DNA of 29,066 bases from Planctomycetaceae bacterium (GTDB lineage: Bacteria; Planctomycetota; Planctomycetia; Pirellulales; Pirellulaceae). A program made the position numbers and the translations under genes. Of the stretch, positions 8,301-13,751 are shown one piece after another (the stretch's first letter is position 1; each line of letters opens with the position of its first letter). The DNA lies in assembly GCA_007695205.1 (NCBI GenBank), contig REEF01000732.1, positions 1-29,066 on the forward strand. The letters are read 5' to 3'. A model generated the notes under the pieces. The model saw nothing but the letters and a program-made list of their open reading frames with translations. It was not told the origin of the DNA and made no database searches.

Positions 8301-10155
8301 CAAGGACCAACGCGACCGCGATCGTTGGGCGGCCAGCGGCATGGGCACGATCCCTGTGGACCGCGGGCTGGCCGCTGTCGAACAACTGTTGCGGCAGTTC
8401 CGCGCGCGGATCGGCGTGTTGCCCATCGTCTGGCCCAAGTTCCTGAAACAGACGCCCAAGAACGATCGCCGTACGCTGTTGGCCGAGATCGCGGCGAGCA
8501 TCGCGGCGGCTACCGGACAGATCGCCCCGCACGACCGGCAGCGATCGGGGATCTTGGGGCGCATCGAGTCGGCGGGCGCAGCACAACGCCGCGAACTGGC
8601 GCGGAACCACGTGGCCGAACTGGTGGCCAAAGTACTGGGCGTCGGCGCGGGACAACTGGACCGCGTCCAGCCGCTGAAGAACTCGGGTTTCGATTCGCTG
8701 ATGGCGATCGAGTTGAAGAGCAAGATCGAAGCCGATTTCGAGATCGATCTGCCCTTGGAGTCGTTCTCCGAAGAAACCAGCGCCACCAGTCTGGGCGAAG
8801 CGGTTTGCGAGCTGGTCCCGTTGGCGAGTCAAGCCGGCGGCGCAGATGCGACGCCCGTTTCCCCGGCCGCTGGGTCCGAGGCGGAACCGGACGAGCGCCC
8901 GGCCGTTCCCGCAGGGAAACGGATGAAGCTGGCCGATATCCCCGAGGAACTGTACCGCTTCAGCGCGTGGCCCGAATACCGCAAGCTGGAATCGCAACTC
9001 GGGCAGATCACCCTGCTGGGCGTCGAGAACCCGTTCTTCAATGTCCACGAGGGCCTGACGTCGAACACCACCGTGATCGACGGCCGCGAGATGATCAACT
9101 TCTCCAGCTACAACTATCTGGGCCTGTCCGGCGATCCGGAAGTCAAGCAAGCGGTGATTGATGCCGTGATGCAGTACGGAGCCGGAGCGAACGCCAGTCG
9201 CGTGGTCTCGGGCGAAAAGACCATCCACGGCGTGCTGGAACGCGAGATCGCCCGCTTTATCGGCGCGGAAGATTCCATCGTGTTCGTCAGCGGCCATGCC
9301 GCCAACCAGACCACGATCGGGCATATGTTCGGCCCCGGCGACTTGATCCTGCACGACGAACTGGCGCACAACAGCATCATTCAGGGCGCCATCCATTCCC
9401 ACGCGCTGCGCCGCCCGTTCCCGCACAACGATTGGCAAGCCCTGGACGCCATGCTCGCCGATATCCGTGGCGACTACCAGCGCGTGCTGATCGCCATCGA
9501 AGGCGTCTACAGCATGGACGGCGACTATCCCGATCTGCCGCGATTCCTGGAAGTCAAGACGAAGCACAAGGTCATGCTGATGGTCGACGAAGCGCATTCG
9601 GTCGGCACGATGGGCGCCGGCGGACGCGGATTGGCCGAACATTTCGGCTTGGAGACGTGCGACGTCGATATCAAGATGGGCACGATCAGCAAGGCGCTCG
9701 GCAGTTGCGGCGGCTACATCGCCGGCAGCCGCGAATTGATCAAGTACCTGAAGTACACCGCGCCGGCCTTCGTGTTCAGCAACGCCATCTCGCCGACGGC
9801 CGCCGCTGCGGCCTACGCCGCGATCCGCAAGATCGCCCGCGATCCGGAACTGGTGACCCGCTGCCGAGCCCGATCCGAATTGTTCCTGCGTTTGGCCCAG
9901 GAGCGTCGGATGAACACGGGCCCCAGTGACGGCACGCCGATCGTGCCGATCATCATCGGCAACTCGCTAGTCGCCTTGATGCTCTCGCGCCGGCTGTTCG
10001 CGCGCGGCATCAACGTGCACCCGATCCTCCATCCCGCGGTCGAAGAGAAAGCTGCCCGCCTGCGTTTCTTCATCACCGCAGCCCATACCGAGGACCAAGT
10101 CCGCTACACTGTCGAAACCATGGACGAAGAACTGAAGAAACTGCTGAGTGAGTAG
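2398..10155 (+). CDS. Single-module reducing polyketide synthase fused to an alpha-oxoamine synthase (PKS-AOS)
   Basis: This is a 2585-residue cytosolic megasynthase. KS (about 10-435) has DTACSSS Cys179, His314 and His354. AT (about 540-860) has GHSVGE Ser628 and HAFH at 728-731, the malonyl-CoA signature. DH (about 905-1190) has His937 and the D-x3-Q pair Asp1109/Gln1113; the usual HxxxGxxxxP reads HRVWDTVVVP, with Asp for Gly. A pseudo-KR follows (about 1210-1425), then ER (about 1440-1770, NADPH site HAAAGGVG 1593-1600) and KR (about 1780-1965, TGGLGGLG, Ser1918, Tyr1931). The ACP has Ser2100 in GFDSL. The AOS domain (about 2185-2585) has DEAHSVG at 2397-2403 and PLP lysine Lys2432 in TISKALG. 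There is no C-methyltransferase or thioesterase. From the families I infer an iterative, fully reducing chain builder released by decarboxylative condensation with an amino acid, giving a long-chain amino ketone. Primer, chain length and amino acid are unknown. Confidence 0.95.
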   Translation: MPENSNTATQPIAVVGIGCRFPKANTPDQFWNLLSRGVDAIREVPRDRWDVDAYFDPQLGIPGRMYTRWGGFLDAVDQFDPAFFGIAMREGQKMDPQQRLLLEVAWESLESAGIPPDSLSGSATGVFVGISNSDYRLLYKSLMDIDAYLATGTCLCIAANRLSYLLNLRGPSMAIDTACSSSLVAVHLACQSLRRQESDVCLAGGVNLIVSPEGTIALSQARMMAPDGHCKTFDAGADGYVRGEGCGVVVLKRLSDALTDGSPILAVLPGSAVAQDGLTNGLTAPNGPAQQAVIRQALAEAGRQPHEISYIETHGTGTALGDPIEVRSLRNVLMADRPADRPCWLGAVKTNIGHLEAAAGIASLIKSILSLQHGQIPPNLHFHKLNPYISLEGTTFALPTECVAWPAGAERRVAGISSFGFGGTNCHLIVEEAPQLETSEDRSSPSPHLLTLSAKTSEGLSEMTRTFDRFLADRPDAALDDICYTAATGRSHFDYRTTVSGYTSEQLRAGLQAFAANGQVQPILRKSGKKRPVKIAFLFTGQGSQVVGMGRQLYERQPVFRETLDRCDELLRPQLAQPLLSVLYPPDGQSSPLNETAYTQPALFALEYALAGLWQSWGVQPSMAAGHSVGEYVACCLAGVFSLEDALQLIAARARLMQALPPGGRMVAVSADERRVSQTLAGHQQHVSIAAVNAPQQTVIAGADDAVEQIVQRLAAEGIKTKPLTVSHAFHSPLMDPMLAEFEQVVSRIRLSPPKFPVVSNVSGQVAGAEIVEPAYWSRHIRQAVRFADSMQTIAGLGPDAFLEVGPQPILTALGRVCLPGAAQPWLPSLRARQDDELVLQSAWGTLHGLGADVDWERFHWPRRRRKIALPTYPFQRQTCWDDFLGQMGQWQPAGGREGASEKVAHPLVAQRWDVAGKETVFQAVLRPEAPDYLNDHRVWDTVVVPAAALAELALAAGAQYSQNEAVSLQDLSIRQALVLPPSESRYVQIVVTEQDDQTLEFHLYSYLKRADTEDKIWTQHASGHLIRQPQATLPPARDLQPIQQAMTAEVDVSAFYAECHRRGLGYGPKFQSIRRLSAGSLEALADVVLDDGLVQGAAGYRLHPSLLDACFQTIGAALPSTDDANVLLPVEIQRLQVFQPGIHRVVCHVRITSDPAAVSSSVTADIAILTDDGQPVAEVTGLKLRRIRRELLLKQIQPGLDDWLYRVDWRPKDRSSTAAEAVAGPWLILADRGGTGSKLAETLGGRGQSCVVVEAGERFEQLAPQHFRVSPTERTDFDRLWREAFGDGQMPTNMVHLWSLDAPAIESADTAAVEFAQQIGCGSVLGLIQSVLDASSAVPRLWLVTRGSQTVQVGDRAANILPSTLWGLGRVIDWEHPQLRCTRVDLDPCVSPADGDDLLSELVQSDGENQVAYRNSVRLVPRLVKACSPHPGMLHVPEGQPFALRLTKYGVLDNLTLQPLERKAPQAGEIEIAVLATGLNFRDVLRALGMLQEYENRIGIQSERDVWFGFECAGKVTAVGPGVDQFQVGDDVVALYPGSMASHVTVGTNYVVRKPQTMSFEQAATIPLAYLTAHYGLNRLAKLGSGDRVLIHAAAGGVGQAAVALAQRAGSEIFATASPGKWDFLRSLGVTHVMNSRTLDFADQVLADTEGRGVDVVLNGLNGDFIPKSLSVLADGGRFVEVGKIDIWTAAQMSAARADVGYFPFDLGEEEQKQPGLVRSMLDELFAQFEARTLDPLPHKVFAIDDVVGAFRHMAQAKHLGKVVVTFRDHQQLDQVPVGKEGSYLVTGGLGGLGLKMAQWLADRGAGHVVLTGRRDHLSDETQKTILEMESKGVGVTVVAGDISRQADVQRVLEQIAGDLPPLRGVIHAAGLLEDGVLRQQSWASFQRVMAPKVLGAWHLHQHTQTLPLDFFVCFSSIASLLGSPGQGNYAAANAFLDALAEYRRGCGLPGLSIHWGPWDAIGMTADKDQRDRDRWAASGMGTIPVDRGLAAVEQLLRQFRARIGVLPIVWPKFLKQTPKNDRRTLLAEIAASIAAATGQIAPHDRQRSGILGRIESAGAAQRRELARNHVAELVAKVLGVGAGQLDRVQPLKNSGFDSLMAIELKSKIEADFEIDLPLESFSEETSATSLGEAVCELVPLASQAGGADATPVSPAAGSEAEPDERPAVPAGKRMKLADIPEELYRFSAWPEYRKLESQLGQITLLGVENPFFNVHEGLTSNTTVIDGREMINFSSYNYLGLSGDPEVKQAVIDAVMQYGAGANASRVVSGEKTIHGVLEREIARFIGAEDSIVFVSGHAANQTTIGHMFGPGDLILHDELAHNSIIQGAIHSHALRRPFPHNDWQALDAMLADIRGDYQRVLIAIEGVYSMDGDYPDLPRFLEVKTKHKVMLMVDEAHSVGTMGAGGRGLAEHFGLETCDVDIKMGTISKALGSCGGYIAGSRELIKYLKYTAPAFVFSNAISPTAAAAAYAAIRKIARDPELVTRCRARSELFLRLAQERRMNTGPSDGTPIVPIIIGNSLVALMLSRRLFARGINVHPILHPAVEEKAARLRFFITAAHTEDQVRYTVETMDEELKKLLSE

Positions 10156-10165
10156 CTGGAAAAGT

Positions 10166-10268
10166 GTAGCTCCCGAACGCCGGACGGGAGTCCCCCACCG
10201 TGGCTCCCGGACGCCGGACGGGAGTCCCCCACCGTGGCTCCCGGACGCCGGACGGGAGTCCCCCCAGC
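10166..10268 (+). repeat. Three tandem 34-bp hairpin units
   Basis: Three head-to-tail units start at 10166, 10200 and 10234, 10 bp after the PKS stop. Units 1 and 2 differ at two positions (gtagctcccga versus gtggctcccgg), and unit 3 diverges only at its end. Within each unit CTCCCG pairs with CGGGAG around a 9-nt GC-rich loop. This could be a transcription terminator or mRNA 3'-end stabiliser for the PKS transcript, or a REP-like interspersed element. Confidence 0.85.
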
Positions 10269-10330
10269 GCTGTTTCGACCGGTGGGATCGTTTGGTTCGA
10301 CATGCCTCCATGGGCCCCCGTACGGATTTC

Positions 10331-10377
10331 AGCCATGAGCCGGTGGTATCGCTTCACGCGCCCACCGGCTCATAGCT
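10331..10377. repeat. 16-bp inverted repeat
   Basis: The arms are 10331-10346 and 10362-10377, with 15 of 16 positions complementary and a 15-nt loop. The core arm ATGAGCCGGTGG is matched exactly. No T-run follows on either strand, so it looks more like an interspersed palindromic element than a classical terminator. Confidence 0.8.
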
Positions 10378-10578
10378 GCGATCCCTTCGGGCAGAGTGTC
10401 AACCGGTCGAGCGGGGCGGGCTGGGAAAAAGGACGCGAGGCGCGCGTCGCTGATCGGGACGGACGGTCCGCATTGAACCGGTGGTGAACGCTGCGCCGTC
10501 GGCGGATGGGCTTTCGATTCGAGGGACGAGCGGGAGCGGGGAGTGGGGAAGACGGCTGTCGATCGAAGGCGCGGGGTT

Positions 10579-10644
10579 CCGAATTTTGGCAAATTCGGCT
10601 ACGGGGATCGGGGGGCCGAATTTTGGCAAATTCGGCTACGGGGA
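10579..10644. repeat. Duplicated 29-bp unit with internal hairpin
   Basis: Identical 29-bp units at 10579-10607 and 10616-10644 are separated by 8 bp. Each contains CCGAATTT pairing with AAATTCGG around a TGGC loop. They lie 25 bp beyond the stop of the subunit IV gene, so they are at the 3' end of the respiratory operon transcript. Confidence 0.88.
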
Positions 10645-10668
10645 GCCGGGGTTCCGAACCCTTTTCTA

Positions 10669-11031
10669 TCAGTTCATCGGCGAGTGCATTTCGATCAGGT
10701 CCGAGCGGTATTGGTCGGCGTCCATCAGGACGAAACCGACGAATAATGCGACAAACAGCAGGCAGAAGATGAATAGGATGGCGTTCAGCGGATTGTCGTA
10801 ACGCAGATGCATGAAGTACGCAGCGACCAGGGCGGCTTTGGCCGTCGCGATGCCCATGGCCACCCAGATCTCGAATTCGCCCAACGGTAGGTAGCTGGCG
10901 GCGACGGTGATGACCGTCAGCACGATCAACGCCAGAAAGACGGCGATCAGTACCGGTGCGGGGATCACATGCCCGATGCCGTGATGTTCGTCCTGGGAAC
11001 CGTGATGGGTTGCTTGTATGTCCGTCGTCAT
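10669..11031 (-). CDS. ctaF: Cytochrome c oxidase subunit IV (prokaryotic type)
   Basis: This 120-residue inner-membrane protein has three hydrophobic helices (about 26-50, 54-76 and 84-107) and the family pattern AKAALVAAYFMHLRYD between helices 2 and 3. It is an accessory subunit thought to stabilise the oxidase core. The frame is open further upstream into the subunit III gene, but the ATG at 11031 begins the recognisable protein and leaves 8 nt after the subunit III stop. The N terminus is histidine-rich (HHGSQDEHHGIGH). It is the last gene of the operon and is followed by the duplicated hairpin unit. Confidence 0.88.
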   Translation of the reverse strand: MTTDIQATHHGSQDEHHGIGHVIPAPVLIAVFLALIVLTVITVAASYLPLGEFEIWVAMGIATAKAALVAAYFMHLRYDNPLNAILFIFCLLFVALFVGFVLMDADQYRSDLIEMHSPMN

Positions 11032-11039
11032 GGCGTCTT

Positions 11040-12065
11040 CTATTGAATCAGATAGAGTAACGGGAACAGGAAGATCCAAACCAGGTCGACCAGGTGCCAA
11101 TACAGTCCCACGTAATCGACGGGGCCGAAATAGGTGGGCGTGAAATCGCCGCGAACGCTGCGGACCAGCAGCCATGCAATCACGCCCATCCCCGCCAGGA
11201 TGTGGATGGCGTGCACTCCGGTCATGGCGAAGTAGATGCTGAAAAAGATGCCCGCCGGCGAGAATCCGGTGGGACCCGTTTCAGGGGCTTCGTCCGGCGG
11301 TTGCTCGGCATCCTCGGACCCTTCCTGCACCGATTCCGTACGGCCGCCTTCCACGGAAACGACTGTTGCCTGATCATGGTCGCCGCCTACCATCGCGTCG
11401 ACCACTACCGGTACGGCCTTTGCACAGCCGACGCCGACGAAGAAAGCGAGACTGGTCAAGGCGAGCCCGCCGAATACGATCAGTTGCTGTCGTGCGCGTC
11501 GAGCGTAGGCCAGGACCGCCGCGACGGCGAAGATGACCAGGGCCAGCAGGGCGGGCACCGATAGGCCGATCAAAAACGGGGACAATCCGTGGTCGCCATG
11601 GTAGTCCGCCAGGGGCTGGTACATCCCGGCCCAGAAGATCCCGCTATCCCATTTGTGAGCGTATTCGATGGCTTTGATGCCCAAAAACAGGCTGGCACAG
11701 GCCAACGTGGTTGTCAGGCAGACGATCAGCCCGCGTTGCTGGTTCAATTGGGCGCACCGCACGGCCCAGGCCATGGTCAGGCTGCTGAACAACAGCACGA
11801 CCGTGTTGACCGTCCCCAGCGACTTGTCCAAGTACAGATGAGCGTCGGCAAACACTTCGGGATGTCGAGCGCGAAAGACAGCGTAGGCCACGAACAGCCC
11901 GCTGAAGAACAGGATCTCTGTGATCAGGAACAACCACATCCCCAGCTTGCCCGCGTCGAACTGCTGTTGGGGCGATTCGAAGTGGTGGGCGAAGAACGGC
12001 GAGTGGTCGTGGTCGGCGTGCGAGGCGCCGCTTTCCGACTCGGAGCTAAGGGCAGTCTGGTTCAT
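11040..12065 (-). CDS. ctaE: Cytochrome c oxidase subunit III with a large insertion
   Basis: This 341-residue membrane protein is subunit III of a heme-copper oxidase. The N-terminal part shows LGMWLFLITEILFF and the C-terminal part FSIYFAMTGVHAIH and YWHLVDLVWIFLFPLLYL, all hallmarks of the family. Bacterial homologues are typically near 200 residues. Here about 120 residues (about 141-261) are inserted after KAIEYAHKWDSG. They hold two extra hydrophobic helices (about 163-187 and 195-214) and an acidic loop (about 225-258). The N terminus is rich in His and Asp. The ATG overlaps the subunit I stop as ATGA (12062-12065), implying translational coupling. Confidence 0.93.
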   Translation of the reverse strand: MNQTALSSESESGASHADHDHSPFFAHHFESPQQQFDAGKLGMWLFLITEILFFSGLFVAYAVFRARHPEVFADAHLYLDKSLGTVNTVVLLFSSLTMAWAVRCAQLNQQRGLIVCLTTTLACASLFLGIKAIEYAHKWDSGIFWAGMYQPLADYHGDHGLSPFLIGLSVPALLALVIFAVAAVLAYARRARQQLIVFGGLALTSLAFFVGVGCAKAVPVVVDAMVGGDHDQATVVSVEGGRTESVQEGSEDAEQPPDEAPETGPTGFSPAGIFFSIYFAMTGVHAIHILAGMGVIAWLLVRSVRGDFTPTYFGPVDYVGLYWHLVDLVWIFLFPLLYLIQ

Positions 12066-13738
12066 GAATCCACCGTCTTGTTGGGAACATAACCTTCGAT
12101 CCGCGGATCGTAGTGCATCTGGCTGTAGTCGTACGGATTGCCGGCCGTCGGCGTATCCTCGAAGTTATGCGGTGACGGCGGCGAAGTCGCCTGCCATTCC
12201 AGCGAGCCGCTACCCCAGGGATTGGACGGGGCTCGTTTTCCAGCAAACAGTGAATGCAACAGTACCAGCCCGACCAGCAACAGGCCCGCGCCCAGGATCA
12301 TGGCCCCGACCGTCGAAAGTTGGTGCAGGCCCTGGAATTCGATCTCGTAGCGAGCGTAGCGCCGCGGCATCCCGCGGCTGCCCAACAGGAACTGAGGCAG
12401 GAACGTGGCGTTGAACCCGACGAACGTGATCAAGCAGCCCAAGCGGCCCCAGGCTTCGTTGTACATCCGTCCGAACATTTTGGGCCACCAGTAGTGCAGG
12501 CCGCCCAAAAAGGCGATCAAGGTGCCGCCCATCATCACGTAATGGAAATGGGCCACTACGAAATACGTGTCGTGCAAATGGACGTCCGTCGCCAAGGCGC
12601 CCAAAAACAGTCCCGTCAAACCTCCGATGCCGAACAACAGCAAGAAGGACAGTGCGTAGCACATGGGGGTCTGCAGCCGGATCGAGCCCTTGTACATCGT
12701 GGCCAACCAGTTGAAGACCTTGATGCCCGAGGGGATCGACACGCTGAAGGTCAACGCACTGAAGATGAAAGAAGCCAGCGCCGATTGACCGCTGACGAAC
12801 ATGTGATGGCCCCAGACCAAAAAGCCCAGTAGGGCGATCGCGATACTGCTGTACGCGATGAACCGGTACCCGAAAATGGGCTTGCGGCTAAAGACGGACA
12901 TCAATTCGCTGATGATCCCCATCGCGGGCAGGATCATGATGTACACGGCCGGATGCGAATAGAACCAGAAAAAGTGCTGGAACAAGATCGGGTCGCCGCC
13001 CAGGTTCGGATCAAAAATGCCGATCCCAAAAACCAGTTCGGCCGTCAGCAGCAGCACGGTGATCCCCAGCACGGGAGTCGCCAAGATTTGGATGATCGCC
13101 GTCGCGTACAGGGACCACACAAACAGGGGCATCCTGAACCAGGTCATCCCCGGCGGACGCATCGTGTTGATCGTCACGATAAAGTTCAGGCCCGTGAAGA
13201 TCGAGCTGAAACCGAGGATAAACACGCCCATCATGGCGGCCACCACCACATAGCTGGTCTGCGTGCTGTAGGGCGTGTAAAAAGTCCAGCCGGTATCCAA
13301 TCCGCCGACCACTAGAGCGGCCAGGAAGAAGAAAGCCCCGGTCATCCACAGGTACCAACTGAACAGGTTCATTCGCGGGAAAGCCACATCCTTGGCGCCC
13401 AGCATCAACGGCAGGACGAAGTTGCCCAGCGCACCGGGGATGCCCGGGATGATAAACAAAAAGATCATCACCGCCCCGTGGACCGTGAAGAACTCGTTGT
13501 ACTTATTCTCCGTCAAGAACATCTGGTCGGGCGTGAACAGTTCCGCTCGGATCAACATCGCCATGATCCCGCCCAGCAGGAAGGACGACAGGATGCCGAT
13601 CAGATACATGACCCCGATCCGTTTGTGGTCCAGTGTCATCAGCCATGACAGGATCCCATGATCGTGCGTCAAGTAGTTGTCCCCGGCGAGCGCCTCGCCG
13701 GGGCCGGCACCGTGTGCCGGGAACGCGTCGGTAGCCAT
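12062..13738 (-). CDS. ctaD: Cytochrome c oxidase subunit I (A2-type)
   Basis: This 558-residue, roughly 12-helix protein is the catalytic subunit that reduces oxygen to water and pumps protons. Visible ligands are His87 (low-spin heme), His262 with Tyr266 in YSHPAVY, the His311-His312 pair (CuB), and His397 and His399 in AHFHY (heme a3 and heme a). Family knowledge places YSHPxV in the A2 subfamily, where a Tyr-Ser pair replaces the D-channel Glu of the GHPEV motif, as in Thermus and Rhodothermus caa3 enzymes. Asp117 in GAKDVAFPRMN matches the D-channel entrance. The start lies 13 nt after the CoxB fusion stop and the end overlaps subunit III by 4 nt. Confidence 0.97.
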   Translation of the reverse strand: MATDAFPAHGAGPGEALAGDNYLTHDHGILSWLMTLDHKRIGVMYLIGILSSFLLGGIMAMLIRAELFTPDQMFLTENKYNEFFTVHGAVMIFLFIIPGIPGALGNFVLPLMLGAKDVAFPRMNLFSWYLWMTGAFFFLAALVVGGLDTGWTFYTPYSTQTSYVVVAAMMGVFILGFSSIFTGLNFIVTINTMRPPGMTWFRMPLFVWSLYATAIIQILATPVLGITVLLLTAELVFGIGIFDPNLGGDPILFQHFFWFYSHPAVYIMILPAMGIISELMSVFSRKPIFGYRFIAYSSIAIALLGFLVWGHHMFVSGQSALASFIFSALTFSVSIPSGIKVFNWLATMYKGSIRLQTPMCYALSFLLLFGIGGLTGLFLGALATDVHLHDTYFVVAHFHYVMMGGTLIAFLGGLHYWWPKMFGRMYNEAWGRLGCLITFVGFNATFLPQFLLGSRGMPRRYARYEIEFQGLHQLSTVGAMILGAGLLLVGLVLLHSLFAGKRAPSNPWGSGSLEWQATSPPSPHNFEDTPTAGNPYDYSQMHYDPRIEGYVPNKTVDS

Positions 13739-13751
13739 GAAGTTGCCTCGT

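Larger units (their letters stand above)
10156..10668. other. Repeat-rich gap between convergent genes
   Basis: This 513-bp gap separates the stop codons of the PKS (plus) and the oxidase subunit IV gene (minus). It holds three different hairpin repeats, listed separately. Open frames here are short and made largely of the repeats; none resembles a protein family. The hairpins would be transcribed from either side, so the gap probably works as a bidirectional terminator. Confidence 0.6.

Noticed and set aside
6769..9642. Very long open frame (about 957 codons) on the minus strand inside the PKS, with other long antisense and out-of-frame stretches at 2821-4128, 5050-6705 and 6423-7895
   Set aside because: They lie opposite or across a perfectly conserved PKS frame, have Arg/His/Pro-rich translations without family resemblance, and are the usual result of GC-rich codon bias.
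10166..10268. CRISPR array for the 34-bp tandem units
   Set aside because: The units are directly adjacent with no spacers and there are no cas genes.
10669..11175. Subunit IV starting at 11175
   Set aside because: The first 48 residues overlap the end of subunit III and are Arg-rich noise; the family begins at the ATG at 11031.
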